Shown piece by piece: positions 26,404-35,082 of a stretch of DNA of 64,000 nt. Each line of letters starts with the position of its first letter. Position 1 is the stretch's first letter. The DNA is taken from positions 1-64,000 of the forward strand of contig CADBKQ010000003.1 of the NCBI GenBank assembly GCA_902795275.1, read 5' to 3'. Under the pieces are notes generated by a model. The model had not been told where the DNA came from. It did no database searches and saw only the letters and a list, made by a program, of their open reading frames with translations. The stretch comes from an uncultured Eubacteriales bacterium (lineage in GTDB: Bacteria; Bacillota; Clostridia; Christensenellales; Aristaeellaceae). A program made the position numbers and the translations under genes.

Positions 26404-27597
26404 TCAGATCTCGATCTTGGTCAGCGGCGTGGTATTGACCGCGGCGATATTGCCGCTGCGGGCAATATTGAGCACCAGCGCGACGGAAACAATATTGGAG
26501 ATAAAGTTGGAGCCGCCATAGCTGAGGAACGGCAGCGGAATGCCCGTGATCGGCATGATGCCCATGCACATGGCCACATTCTGGAACACGTGGAACAGCA
26601 GCATGGAGACCACGCCGATGATCACCAGCTGGCTGAACTTGTCCCGGGTGAACCGGGCGATCCAGGTCATGCGCAGGATGATGAACAGGTAGGTCAGCAG
26701 CACGACGGAGCAGCCCACAAAACCGAAGCTCTCTCCCACCACGGTGAACACGGCGTCGGTGGAGCTTTCCGGCACATAGCCCAGGGTGGTCCAGGAGCCG
26801 GGCAGGAAGGTGCCCTGGCCGGTCAGCTGCCCCGCGCCGATGGCTTTCTGGGACATGAGAATCTGATAACCGCCGCTTTGCTCATACTTCTGCGGGTCCA
26901 GAAAGGCCAGCAGGCGCAGGATGCGGTAGTCGGTGGTGTCGGACAGCATGCCGTAAGCCACCAGCGCGCCTACGCCGATCACCGCCAGCAGGCCGAACGT
27001 GATGATGATGCGCAGATCCACCCCGGCGAAATAGATCATGATCATGAACATGAACGCAATCACGATGACTGTGCCCGTCTCACCCTGGGCCAGCACCGCC
27101 AGCACCGGCAGGCCCACGATGATCATGATGCTCATGAAATCCTTGAACTTGGCCATGGGCTTTTCAGAGCGCGCCAGCTGCCGGGCCAGCATCAGCAGGA
27201 TGGAGATCTTGGAAAACTCGCTCACCTGAATGGAGCGGCCCAGAATGTCGGAACGCAGCCATCCCCTCAGGCCGTTGCTCACCTGGCCCAGCACCAGCGT
27301 GACCAGCAGCAGGGCCAGCACGCCGTAGTAAATCAGGCGCACGCGGGCTTTGATGATTTCCGTGGGAATGGCCACCACCACGCCGATGATGATGGGCGAC
27401 ACCAGAATAAAGATGGACTGCCACATGCTGGAACGGTTGTTGAGGATTTTGTTCAGCAGCGGCAAGCCTTCGCTCTGGGACGGCACATAGCGCGCCATGG
27501 CGATGCACAGCAGGCCGAACAGGCTCAGGGCGTACACCGCCGTCACCAGCCACCAGTCGAACCGACCTTCCCGGGTGCCCCGGGTTTCCGTCATCAT
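26404..27597 (-). CDS. rodA: rod-shape SEDS peptidoglycan glycosyltransferase RodA
   Basis: The 397-aa protein has about ten membrane segments and SEDS family landmarks: KISILLMLARQLA, the long extracytoplasmic loop with LTGQGTFLPGSWTTLGYVPESSTDAVFTVVGESFG, and the C-terminal PITGIPLPFLSYGGSNFI. RodA polymerises glycan strands in side-wall synthesis together with the class B PBP encoded upstream. The chosen ATG has GGAGGTGA 8 nt before it and overlaps the minD stop (TGATATG); a GTG six codons earlier lies inside that site. Confidence 0.95.
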   Translation of the reverse strand: MMTETRGTREGRFDWWLVTAVYALSLFGLLCIAMARYVPSQSEGLPLLNKILNNRSSMWQSIFILVSPIIIGVVVAIPTEIIKARVRLIYYGVLALLLVTLVLGQVSNGLRGWLRSDILGRSIQVSEFSKISILLMLARQLARSEKPMAKFKDFMSIMIIVGLPVLAVLAQGETGTVIVIAFMFMIMIYFAGVDLRIIITFGLLAVIGVGALVAYGMLSDTTDYRILRLLAFLDPQKYEQSGGYQILMSQKAIGAGQLTGQGTFLPGSWTTLGYVPESSTDAVFTVVGESFGFVGCSVVLLTYLFIILRMTWIARFTRDKFSQLVIIGVVSMLLFHVFQNVAMCMGIMPITGIPLPFLSYGGSNFISNIVSVALVLNIARSGNIAAVNTTPLTKIEI

Positions 27598-27598
27598 A

Positions 27599-28387
27599 TC
27601 AGGCTTCACCTCCACGGTTGAAAAAGCGCAGCACAGCGCTGGGCGCGTATTCCGGCAGCGGAGCGTCCGCCCCCAGCAGCCGGGCGGCGATCACTTCGAT
27701 GGCCTTTTCCACCTTGCCGTCGCCGCAGTTCAGCGCCGTTTCATGGCGCAGAAGCGCCTTGTAAATCTTCTGGCTTTCGGGAATAACGCCCATCAGCGGC
27801 ATGTCCAGCGTCAGGGCCAGCTGATCCGGCGGGGGAATCAGCCCGCGGCGCACCCACAGGGGCCGCACGCGGTTGAGCACCAGGGAGGGGCGGGGCTCCT
27901 CCTTCTCCGCCAGCAGCGCGGACAGGCGTTCCGCGTCGCGGATGGAAACGTCGTCCGGCGTGGCCACGATCACGGGCTCCGCCGTAGACCCCAGCAGCAG
28001 CCTTAAGCCCTTGCCGATGCCCGCCGGGGCGTCCAGCAGCAGGATGTCCGCCTGCTCCGACAGCCTGGTGATGATCTTGTCCATGGCCTTATGCTTCATG
28101 TCGGAGGGATTCATGATCTGCGGCGCGGCCAGCAGCGACAGGCCGGGCAGCGCCGGATGCGCCAGCACCGCTTCCTCCAGCTTGCAGGTTTTGTCCGCCA
28201 CGTCGCCCAGGTCGTATACCACCCTGTCCTGCATGTTCAGCATCAGGTCTTCGCAGCGCTGGCCAATATCCCCGTCCAGCAGCACCACGCGCTTCCCCTT
28301 CCGGGCGTAGTATTCCGCCAGCGACGCGCAGAGCGTGCTCTTCCCCACGCCGCCCTTGCCGGACATGATCGAAAAGATACGGGCCAA
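27599..28387 (-). CDS. minD: MinD-like ParA-family ATPase
   Basis: The 262-aa protein has the deviant Walker A SGKGGVGKSTL (9-19), a LLLDAPAGIG Walker B region, and a C-terminal SAVLRFFNRGG stretch that looks like the amphipathic membrane-targeting helix of MinD. MinD places the division septum with MinC. No minC or minE is present in the cluster, although Firmicutes often have minC directly before minD here. The start is TTG with GAGGTGA 6 nt upstream. The heptamer cassette is inserted directly upstream of it. Confidence 0.85.
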   Translation of the reverse strand: MARIFSIMSGKGGVGKSTLCASLAEYYARKGKRVVLLDGDIGQRCEDLMLNMQDRVVYDLGDVADKTCKLEEAVLAHPALPGLSLLAAPQIMNPSDMKHKAMDKIITRLSEQADILLLDAPAGIGKGLRLLLGSTAEPVIVATPDDVSIRDAERLSALLAEKEEPRPSLVLNRVRPLWVRRGLIPPPDQLALTLDMPLMGVIPESQKIYKALLRHETALNCGDGKVEKAIEVIAARLLGADAPLPEYAPSAVLRFFNRGGEA

Positions 28388-28419
28388 GTTTTTTCACCTC
28401 GGTTGTAAAAGTTGCGATA

Positions 28420-28457
28420 AGGGATTAGGGAATAGGGATTAGGGATTAGGGATTAGG
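28420..28457 (+). repeat. heptamer array, left terminal inverted repeat of the cassette
   Basis: Five units in the order AGGGATT, AGGGAAT, then AGGGATT three times, plus AGG. The G-runs are spaced by four bases, which fits a G-quadruplex motif on the plus strand. The stop codon of the enclosed gene (TTA on this strand, 28453-28455) lies inside the fifth unit. Confidence 0.95.
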
Positions 28458-28815
28458 AAGTTAGTTTATGGATGATGGCATTCAGCATTTTCCCTATTTC
28501 ATTGCACAGTGACATAGCTTTGTTGATCTCAGAGTCTGTAACAAAGCGCAAACGAACACAAATCAAAAGCTGCGTTTCCACCTCATATTTGGATCCTCTG
28601 GCAATGTTCAGAAACCTTGCGTATTCCTTTACGCCATTTCGACCATATCCCTCGGCAATATTCGATGGAATTGAAACAACCGCTCTGCGAAGTTGGTCTG
28701 ATAGAGCATATCGTTCATCCTTAGGCAGTAAATTGGTAATTCGATAGACCTCTTCAACCAAGTCCATTGCCTTTTCCCATACCGCCAGTTCTCTGTAAGA
28801 TTTCACTGTATTCAC
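28453..28815 (-). CDS. four-helix-bundle protein (23S rRNA intervening-sequence protein family)
   Basis: The 120-aa product matches the family often annotated as four helix bundle or S23 protein: YRELAVWEKAMDLVEEVY, RYALSDQLRRAVVSIPSNIA followed by EGYGR, and ARGSKYEVETQLL. The family occurs inside intervening sequences of 23S rRNA genes and is related to the Avd accessory protein of diversity-generating retroelements; free-standing members have no known function. The start is GTG, and AGGGATTAG in the flanking heptamer array is its only plausible ribosome binding site. The stop codon lies in the opposite array. The gene is clearly AT-richer than its neighbours. Confidence 0.93.
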   Translation of the reverse strand: MNTVKSYRELAVWEKAMDLVEEVYRITNLLPKDERYALSDQLRRAVVSIPSNIAEGYGRNGVKEYARFLNIARGSKYEVETQLLICVRLRFVTDSEINKAMSLCNEIGKMLNAIIHKLTS

Positions 28816-28845
28816 CTAATCCCTAATCCCTATTCCCTAATCCCT
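28815..28845 (-). repeat. heptamer array, right terminal inverted repeat of the cassette
   Basis: Four units plus AGG; read on the minus strand from outside they run AGGGATT, AGGGAAT, AGGGATT, AGGGATT, AGG. The array ends 5 bp from the mrdA stop and its last AGG runs into the GTG start of the enclosed gene. Confidence 0.95.
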
Positions 28846-28850
28846 CGTCA

Positions 28851-31535
28851 TCACGGCGCCAATTGGTTCCCGCCGGGCAGCGCGACCACCACGTTTTTCT
28901 TTTCCTTTTCATCCAGGTAATAACCGATGAAATCGCGGTTCGCGGCGACGGTGTAGCTGCCGGAGAAGCCGTTGGGAATAAAGGAAACGACGGCGATTTC
29001 CGGGTCGTCCTTGGGGGCCAGGGAAACGAACCAGCCGTTGTTTTCGATGTCGATACGCACCTTGCCGATGGTCATCTGGGAGGTTCCGGTCTTTCCGACC
29101 ATTACTTCCTCAGCTTTGTATTTCCAGTTGCGGAACTGGCGGGAAGCGGTACCGGCTTCGTCCACCACGCCTTTCAGACCGTCCAGGATGTATGGCAGGT
29201 ATTCCCGGGCGCTTTCCAGCTTGTTGAACACGGTGGCATGGCGCTGGGAGAGGATTTCGCCCTCGGGAGAAATGATGGAATCCACCAGGTTGGGGTTCCA
29301 TACGGTCAGGGAGTTGCTCAGGGCTCCGGCGTAGCGCACCACGGAGATGGGGGTCAGCAGGGTGATGGACTGGCCCACGCCCATCTGGATCTCCTGGCCG
29401 CCGCCCCATTTAATGGTGTTCAGGTAGTTCCACATGTCGGTCATCAGGGCGGCCTGCATCACCATGGTGCGGGTCATGCCCAGCTCGGTCATGAAAATGG
29501 GCCGGGCGGCGGACACCCAGTTGTCCTGCGGGGTGTTGATGGCCATGTCCATCAGCTTTTTGATGCACTTGTTCAGGCGCGCTTCGTCATAGCTGATGCC
29601 GTAGCTGGCCGCGTAGTTGTTGATGTGCTTTTTCAGGGACGCGGCCACCAGGATGGGGGTGGAGGTCATCTGCTCCTCCAGGCTCACGGAGGGATCGTAC
29701 AGATTTACCTGGTTGCCCACAATGGGCCGCAGCTCGCCGGGCAGGTCGATGCCCGTCTTGCTGGTCAGGCCCATCTGCGCCGCGTATTTGTACAGCAGTT
29801 CCTGGCCGGGATACTGGTCGAACAGCCGGGAAGCCACGGTGTAGAAGAAAAAGTTGCAGGACTTGGTCAGTCCGGTGGAAATGTTCAGGTCGTGGTGCTC
29901 CTCCGGGTGATTGGTCCAGCAGCGGGGCATGTCGGCCTTCACCTTGGTGTATCGGTCAAAACCGCCGCCGTCGCTGATTGTGGTTTCCGGCGTGATGGCG
30001 CCATTGACCAGCCCCGCCAGGCCGGTACACATTTTGAAAATGGAGCCCGGCTCGGCGCGGGTCTGGATGGCGTAGTTCATCAGCAGGCCGCGCTCATCCT
30101 GCACGATTTCCATGGCGGCCTCGCCGCCGCGGGCCATGGCGTTCAGGTCGTAGTTGGGATACTGGGCCAAGGCCAGGATGTTGCCGGTGTGCACGTCCAT
30201 CACGATCAGCACGCCGGTGGTGGCCAGGCGGATGGGAAATTCTTCCCAGTCACGCACGGCGATCTTGTCCTTGTAGGTTTCCAGCCAGGAGGATTCCTGC
30301 ATCCGCTCCTCCTGCCTGTCGCGGGAGGAATTCACGTTATCGCGGATGTAGCGCTCCGCCGCGGCCTGGTACTGGGCGTCGATGGTGAGCTTGACGGTGT
30401 TGCCGTCCTGAGGCGGAATATAGTCCAGCTCGCGGGTCACCTTGCCCTGGGGGTCCACCTCCACGACGCGCGCGCCCTGGCGGTCGGTAATGTTGGCGGT
30501 GAGCCAGTTTTCCATGCTGTTCTCGATGCCCGCCTGGCCGATATAGTCGTTCATGGCGTAGCCCGCAGGCTTCAGGTCGCTGAAATAATACTCCGCGTCC
30601 TGAATCTTGCCGGTATAGCCGATCACTGTGGCCGCCAGGGAGCCGTTGGGATACACCCGCTTGTCCCCCATCGTGACGCCCACCCAGGGCATGGACATGC
30701 TGCGGCCCTCGATTTCGCTCACGGTTTCATAGGGTACGTCCTCGGCAAAGGGAACGGGCAGCGACAGGAACGCGTTGTCCTGCATGGTGGCGTTGATGGC
30801 GATGATCTTGAGCACGTCCTCTTCCGTCACCTGGATGGCTTCGGCCACCCTTTCGGGGTCGAGCCTGTTCAGATCCAGAATGCCGGGGCCGCCTTCCTCT
30901 TTGGAGCCGGGTATGATCAGTTCGTCCGTTTCCATGACAACGGAGTTCCCGTTCTTATCCAGAGCCAGCAGGTAGGTGCCGTCGCAGAGCGCGGTAAAGC
31001 CGAAGCGTTTGCGCAGGGCATTGAAGCACTCCGATGCGGTGGAGATCTTTTTGCTCAAATAGTTGTTGGAGTAAAAATAACTGCGGCGGGTTTCCCAGGC
31101 GGTATCCGAAATACCGGAGCCGAAGTTGAATTCCCACGCTCCGGTTTCCTCGCTGCGGATGATGGGTGAGGTGACGGACACGGTGCCGCCGTATTTTTCG
31201 ATGATATGAATGGCTTCCAGCAGCTGCTTGGTGGGATAGTCCCAATCCTCGTTTTCACGGTAGAAGGTGACGTTGTACGCCTTTTCGCTCTTAGCCAGCA
31301 CCACGGAGTTCACGTCCGTGATCATGCCGCGGCTGCCCTTGACGGCAATTTTCTTAATACTCTGGTTCGCCGTCGCCTGGGCGTACTGGTCGCCGTTTTC
31401 AATCTGCAGGCTGTACAGCCCGAAAAACAGTACGCCGAACATGGCCACCACGCCCGACAGGAACACGATGAACCGCACGTTCATCTTATAGTCTTTTCCG
31501 CGGGCCTTGCGGCTTTTGCGGAATTCTTCGCTCAC
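28851..31535 (-). CDS. mrdA: penicillin-binding protein 2 (class B, elongasome transpeptidase)
   Basis: The 894-aa protein has one N-terminal membrane segment (VRFIVFLSGVVAMFGVLFFG, about 20-40), a PBP dimerisation domain, and a transpeptidase domain with the three active-site motifs: SIFK (in EPGSIFKMCTG), SCN (in LTKSCNFFF) and KTG (in VGKTGTSQ). It cross-links side-wall peptidoglycan as partner of RodA. It is longer than the usual 600-720 aa, mainly through insertions in the dimerisation and transpeptidase regions. Its ATG overlaps the mreD stop. The heptamer cassette follows its stop codon. Confidence 0.93.
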   Translation of the reverse strand: MSEEFRKSRKARGKDYKMNVRFIVFLSGVVAMFGVLFFGLYSLQIENGDQYAQATANQSIKKIAVKGSRGMITDVNSVVLAKSEKAYNVTFYRENEDWDYPTKQLLEAIHIIEKYGGTVSVTSPIIRSEETGAWEFNFGSGISDTAWETRRSYFYSNNYLSKKISTASECFNALRKRFGFTALCDGTYLLALDKNGNSVVMETDELIIPGSKEEGGPGILDLNRLDPERVAEAIQVTEEDVLKIIAINATMQDNAFLSLPVPFAEDVPYETVSEIEGRSMSMPWVGVTMGDKRVYPNGSLAATVIGYTGKIQDAEYYFSDLKPAGYAMNDYIGQAGIENSMENWLTANITDRQGARVVEVDPQGKVTRELDYIPPQDGNTVKLTIDAQYQAAAERYIRDNVNSSRDRQEERMQESSWLETYKDKIAVRDWEEFPIRLATTGVLIVMDVHTGNILALAQYPNYDLNAMARGGEAAMEIVQDERGLLMNYAIQTRAEPGSIFKMCTGLAGLVNGAITPETTISDGGGFDRYTKVKADMPRCWTNHPEEHHDLNISTGLTKSCNFFFYTVASRLFDQYPGQELLYKYAAQMGLTSKTGIDLPGELRPIVGNQVNLYDPSVSLEEQMTSTPILVAASLKKHINNYAASYGISYDEARLNKCIKKLMDMAINTPQDNWVSAARPIFMTELGMTRTMVMQAALMTDMWNYLNTIKWGGGQEIQMGVGQSITLLTPISVVRYAGALSNSLTVWNPNLVDSIISPEGEILSQRHATVFNKLESAREYLPYILDGLKGVVDEAGTASRQFRNWKYKAEEVMVGKTGTSQMTIGKVRIDIENNGWFVSLAPKDDPEIAVVSFIPNGFSGSYTVAANRDFIGYYLDEKEKKNVVVALPGGNQLAP

Positions 31536-32176
31536 ACTTCTTCACCTCCCTGTGCCCGCCTCCTGCGGGGATACATGCCCAGCAGCTTCCGGCACGGATA
31601 CATCAGCGCCGCAGCGAGGCCCATCGTGTAGGCCACGGAGCCCGCCAGGCGAAATACATGGATCAAGGTCAGCTCTTCGCCGATCAGGTACATATAGGCG
31701 ATGAGCACCGCATTCAGGAAAGCGTCCATTTCGCCCGCGCACAGGGGAATGCGGATGGCGGGCGGCAGGTCGGCGTCCCGGTAGCGGAGGGCAAAAGAAT
31801 GCCACCAGTGCTTTTCCCCCCGGCCCTGGCTGATGCGCACCTGCCGCCGTTCATAGGCCAGTCTGCGCTGTTCCAGCTGCCGGTCGGACAGATCGGCGAA
31901 GGTCTGGGCGCAGAGCATGGTGATGGCGGGATAGGCGATCACATACAGGGAAGGCACGTTGGAATTGGACAGCATGCACTCCATCATCATCCCGATGATG
32001 CAGGAGGCGCAGAACGCGTACTTTTTCCCACAAGTAACCACAATAATGGCGAGCACCGCGAAAATCACGCTGCCCACCACGCTGCGCACCGTGAAATACC
32101 GCATCACGCACACCTGCACAAGATAGGCGGCGACGGTCAGCAGCAGCACCTTCAGCGCCCGTTTCAAAGGCTTCAC
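31532..32176 (-). CDS. mreD: rod shape-determining protein MreD
   Basis: The 214-aa protein has about six membrane segments, as expected for MreD, which connects MreC to the RodA-PBP2 machinery. Similarity by motif is weak, as usual for MreD; the call rests on topology and on its position between mreC and mrdA. A GTG start overlaps the mreC stop (GTGA), and its own stop overlaps the mrdA start. A cytoplasmic loop of about 50 aa (RRLAYERRQVRISQGRGEKH) is longer than usual. Confidence 0.85.
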   Translation of the reverse strand: MKPLKRALKVLLLTVAAYLVQVCVMRYFTVRSVVGSVIFAVLAIIVVTCGKKYAFCASCIIGMMMECMLSNSNVPSLYVIAYPAITMLCAQTFADLSDRQLEQRRLAYERRQVRISQGRGEKHWWHSFALRYRDADLPPAIRIPLCAGEMDAFLNAVLIAYMYLIGEELTLIHVFRLAGSVAYTMGLAAALMYPCRKLLGMYPRRRRAQGGEEV

Positions 32177-33942
32177 TCGTCATCCTCCACTGTCATCGCG
32201 CCGGGGTCCGATGTGGGAATCGGAGTCGGCGTGGGCGTAAACGTGGGCCGCGGCGTAGGCGTCGGCGTTTCGCCGAAGGTGTTGGGCGCCACGTATTCCA
32301 GATTGGGCGGCAGGGGCGTCGCGTTCGGGTCAGGCGCAGCCGTCGTCCTGGGCGTGGGCGAAGGCGATACGTTCGCCTGCGGCGCCGCCGTCGCCGCCGC
32401 GCCGGGAACCGCCGTGGTGCCGCCCATGAAGTCGCTCAGCCCTTCCATCTGGAAGGAGGGCACGGGCCGCGCCGTCACCAGCGGCTCCAGGCGGATATTC
32501 TGGGACGCGCTGACCCGCTCCTGCGCGTTTTCTGCATAGGAGGGGCGGTAGCGGTACACGGTCACATATTCCAGGTGCTGGAAATCCACCACCGGATCCA
32601 GCACCACGTAGGATTTGTTTTCTTCCATACCGCGGGTGCTCTCGCGGATATAGCCGATGGGAATGCCCTTGGGGAATTCCAGGCCCACGCCGGAGGACAC
32701 CACCACGTCGCCGGGCCGGGGCAGGGAGTTTTCAGGCAGGTAATACATGCGGCACATGGGCTCGCCGTTGGTGCCCAGGGTGCCTTTCACGCTGCCCTGG
32801 TCCCGGGTGGACTGAACGAGGCCCGCCACGGTGCAGTCGCTGTCGATGATGCAGCGCACGTCGCACTGCCGGGGCTTCACATTGTATGTGACCCCCACCA
32901 GGCCGCCGTTGGACACCACGGCCATATAATCCGCCACCCCGTTTTCCGAGCCCACGTTCAGGGTGAGGGTGGAGAAATAGTTGTTGCCCACCTTGCCGAT
33001 CACCTGGGCGCCGATGGGGTTCATAGCCCGGTGGCTGGGCTGCTGCTGTTCGTAGACCTGGTTGCGCAGTTCTTCCACCTCGCGCTGCAGTTCCTCCATC
33101 ATGGCCACCTGGGTGGCATAGTCGTCCAGCGTGGCGCGAAGCTGTTCGTATTCATATTCGATGTTCCCGCGGATCTTCAGCATCCGCAGGTATTCCGCCA
33201 CATTGTTCGTGATGGAGGAGAAGAAGCCCTGGATCGGCGAAACCACGGTGGTGACGATTTTCTGCGGAACAGAAAGAATGGGCAGCTTCACAAAATTGGA
33301 AACCACCATCACCGCCGCCATCAGGAACAGTCCGCCGCAGAGCAGGATGATCATCATCAGCCGCAGAAAGCTCTGCCGTTCATCCTCCCTGGATTTTTTC
33401 TTCTTGCTTTTCTTGCCCTTCTTCGGCGCATTTTTGCCGGTCTTTCTGTTTTTCCCGCCGGAAGCGTCGGCAGCTTTGCCGCCCGGGGCGGGGCTGTTCC
33501 TGCGGTCAAACGCATGGCTTTCCACCCGCTGCGCCTCGCGCGGCTCATTGTCCGGGTCTTTCTCCGCCCGCGTCTGGACGATGCTTTCCCGCATCCCGTC
33601 CTGCGGCGCGTCCTCTTTCTTGGGGGAAGGCGCTTCGTCCTTTTGCTCCTCCGATTCCGGCCCGGCTTCGGGCGGCTGGGGGGAAGGCTTTTCTTCCGCC
33701 AGCGGTTCGTCAGGCGCCGGAGCCTCCGGCCTTTCGCCGGGCCCTTCGGGCAGCGGAACATCCTCCGGTTCGTTTTCTTTTTTGGGGTCGGGAGCAGGCC
33801 GCTTCCAGGAGGACATTTTCTCCTCCCCGTCATGCCGCGCCCAAAGGGGACGCCTTTCCTCCGTGTCGGGAGCATACGCCCCCAAATCCATGGGATTCAG
33901 GCTGCTTCCTTCGGAAAACTCCCGGTTCCGATTTCTTGCCAT
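32173..33942 (-). CDS. mreC: MreC with long N- and C-terminal extensions
   Basis: The conserved part is MreC: a membrane segment (LMMIILLCGGLFLMAAVMVV, about 195-214), a coiled coil with LDDYATQVAMMEELQREVEEL, and the beta domain with IGKVGNNYFSTLTLNVGSENG and VSSGVGLEFPKGIPIGYI. It organises the elongation complex outside the membrane. Unusual are about 190 cytoplasmic residues rich in Pro/Glu/Lys before the membrane segment, and a Pro/Thr-rich tail of about 110 residues. The total of 589 aa is about twice the usual length. The start with GGGAG 11 nt upstream was chosen; an ATG 14 codons earlier has no close site. Confidence 0.9.
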   Translation of the reverse strand: MARNRNREFSEGSSLNPMDLGAYAPDTEERRPLWARHDGEEKMSSWKRPAPDPKKENEPEDVPLPEGPGERPEAPAPDEPLAEEKPSPQPPEAGPESEEQKDEAPSPKKEDAPQDGMRESIVQTRAEKDPDNEPREAQRVESHAFDRRNSPAPGGKAADASGGKNRKTGKNAPKKGKKSKKKKSREDERQSFLRLMMIILLCGGLFLMAAVMVVSNFVKLPILSVPQKIVTTVVSPIQGFFSSITNNVAEYLRMLKIRGNIEYEYEQLRATLDDYATQVAMMEELQREVEELRNQVYEQQQPSHRAMNPIGAQVIGKVGNNYFSTLTLNVGSENGVADYMAVVSNGGLVGVTYNVKPRQCDVRCIIDSDCTVAGLVQSTRDQGSVKGTLGTNGEPMCRMYYLPENSLPRPGDVVVSSGVGLEFPKGIPIGYIRESTRGMEENKSYVVLDPVVDFQHLEYVTVYRYRPSYAENAQERVSASQNIRLEPLVTARPVPSFQMEGLSDFMGGTTAVPGAAATAAPQANVSPSPTPRTTAAPDPNATPLPPNLEYVAPNTFGETPTPTPRPTFTPTPTPIPTSDPGAMTVEDDE

Positions 33943-34005
33943 GCCGTTACAAACTCCCGTCAGTTTTTCAGTGGTCAGCGTCATCGCAGGATCGGCTGCC
34001 GACCG

Positions 34006-35049
34006 CTACTCCTCTCTCTCTTCCTTGAGGAAGCTGGACTTGCCAATCCGGTGGAGCAGCTCGAATTTATCCGCCAGATGCCCCGCGCCGATCACCGCGC
34101 AGCTCATGGGCTCGCGGGCCAGCAGCACGGGCATGTCCAGTTCAGAGGCGATGTATTGATCCAGGGCGAACAGCTGCGCGCCGCCGCCCGTCAGGTGGAT
34201 GCCGGATTTCAGCACGTCCCCGGCCAGCTCCGGCGGCGTGCGTTCCAGCACATGCTGGATGGCGGCCAGGATCGCTTCGCAGGGAGCGCTGAGCGCTTCG
34301 TACACCTGGGTGGAGGAGATTTCCGCGGTCTGGGGCAGATTGGTGATCATGTCCCGGCCCCGCACCAGCACCCGGCGTTCTTCCTTCATGGGCAGCGCCG
34401 AACCCAGCGCCATCTTCACGTCCTCGGCGGTCCGCTCGCCAATCAGCATATTGAATTCCCGCTTCACATAGGCGATAATGGCTTCGTCCATCTTCACCCC
34501 GCCCATGCGGATGGAACGGCTCACCACGATGCCGCCCAGGCTGATCACCGCCGCTTCGGTGGTGCCGCCGCCAATGTCCACCACCATGGAGCCCACCGGC
34601 TCAAACACCGGCAGGCCGGAGCCCACCGCCGCGGCGAAGGGCTTTTCCACCAGATGCAGCTGGTTTTCGCGGATGCCGGCGTACACCGCCGCCTTGCGCA
34701 CCGCCCGCCGTTCGATGGGCGACACGCGGCAGGGAATCGTCATGATCGCCCGGGGCTTTACCAGCCTTGACACGCCGATGGCCTTCCGCACAAAAAACTG
34801 CAGCATGGCCTGGGTCATGTCAAAATCCCGGATCATGCCGTCCGACATGGGCCACACCGCCGACACATCCGCCGACGTGCGCCCCAGCATCACCCGCGCT
34901 TCCTCGCCGATGGCGCGCACGGTATGGCGGCCTTCCCGATCCGCCACCAGCAGCGACGGCTCGTTGATCACGATGCCCTTTTTCTTTACATAAATCTGCG
35001 TGTTCGCCGTTCCCATGTCAATTCCAATATCAGGCGCGACAATGGCCAT
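34006..35049 (-). CDS. mreB: rod shape-determining protein MreB (actin-like)
   Basis: The 347-aa protein has actin-fold motifs: DIGIDMGTANTQIYVKKKG (phosphate 1), the WPMSDGMIRDFDMT segment, VVDIGGGTTEAAVISLGG (phosphate 2) and ILKSGIHLTGGGAQL followed by a C-terminal helix (adenosine region). It polymerises under the membrane and guides elongasome movement. It is the first gene of mreBCD-mrdA, downstream of a palindromic hairpin repeat. Confidence 0.97.
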   Translation of the reverse strand: MAIVAPDIGIDMGTANTQIYVKKKGIVINEPSLLVADREGRHTVRAIGEEARVMLGRTSADVSAVWPMSDGMIRDFDMTQAMLQFFVRKAIGVSRLVKPRAIMTIPCRVSPIERRAVRKAAVYAGIRENQLHLVEKPFAAAVGSGLPVFEPVGSMVVDIGGGTTEAAVISLGGIVVSRSIRMGGVKMDEAIIAYVKREFNMLIGERTAEDVKMALGSALPMKEERRVLVRGRDMITNLPQTAEISSTQVYEALSAPCEAILAAIQHVLERTPPELAGDVLKSGIHLTGGGAQLFALDQYIASELDMPVLLAREPMSCAVIGAGHLADKFELLHRIGKSSFLKEEREE

Positions 35050-35082
35050 CTATCATCCGTCCGTTTCTGTAATGTTTGTTTT

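Larger units (their letters stand above)
28420..28845. mobile_element. putative inverted-heptamer cassette carrying a four-helix-bundle gene
   Basis: A 426-bp unit consists of one AT-richer gene between two inverted heptamer arrays that share the same unit order, including the variant AGGGAAT in second position, so the ends form a perfect 31-bp inverted repeat; the left array has one extra unit. It is inserted between mrdA and minD, 5 bp from the mrdA stop codon. No transposase and no clear target duplication are visible. Mobility is inferred from architecture and composition only. Confidence 0.6.

Noticed and set aside
28420-28457. telomere of a linear replicon
   Set aside because: The unit resembles eukaryotic telomere repeats by chance (plant TTTAGGG), but the arrays are short, internal, inverted and occur at several loci inside operons.
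28420-28845. CRISPR array
   Set aside because: The units are 7 bp with no spacers between them, and there are no cas genes nearby.
28863-31169. 768-codon open frame antisense to mrdA
   Set aside because: PBP2 motifs are all on the minus strand; the plus-strand product is His/Val/Gly-rich with no motif.
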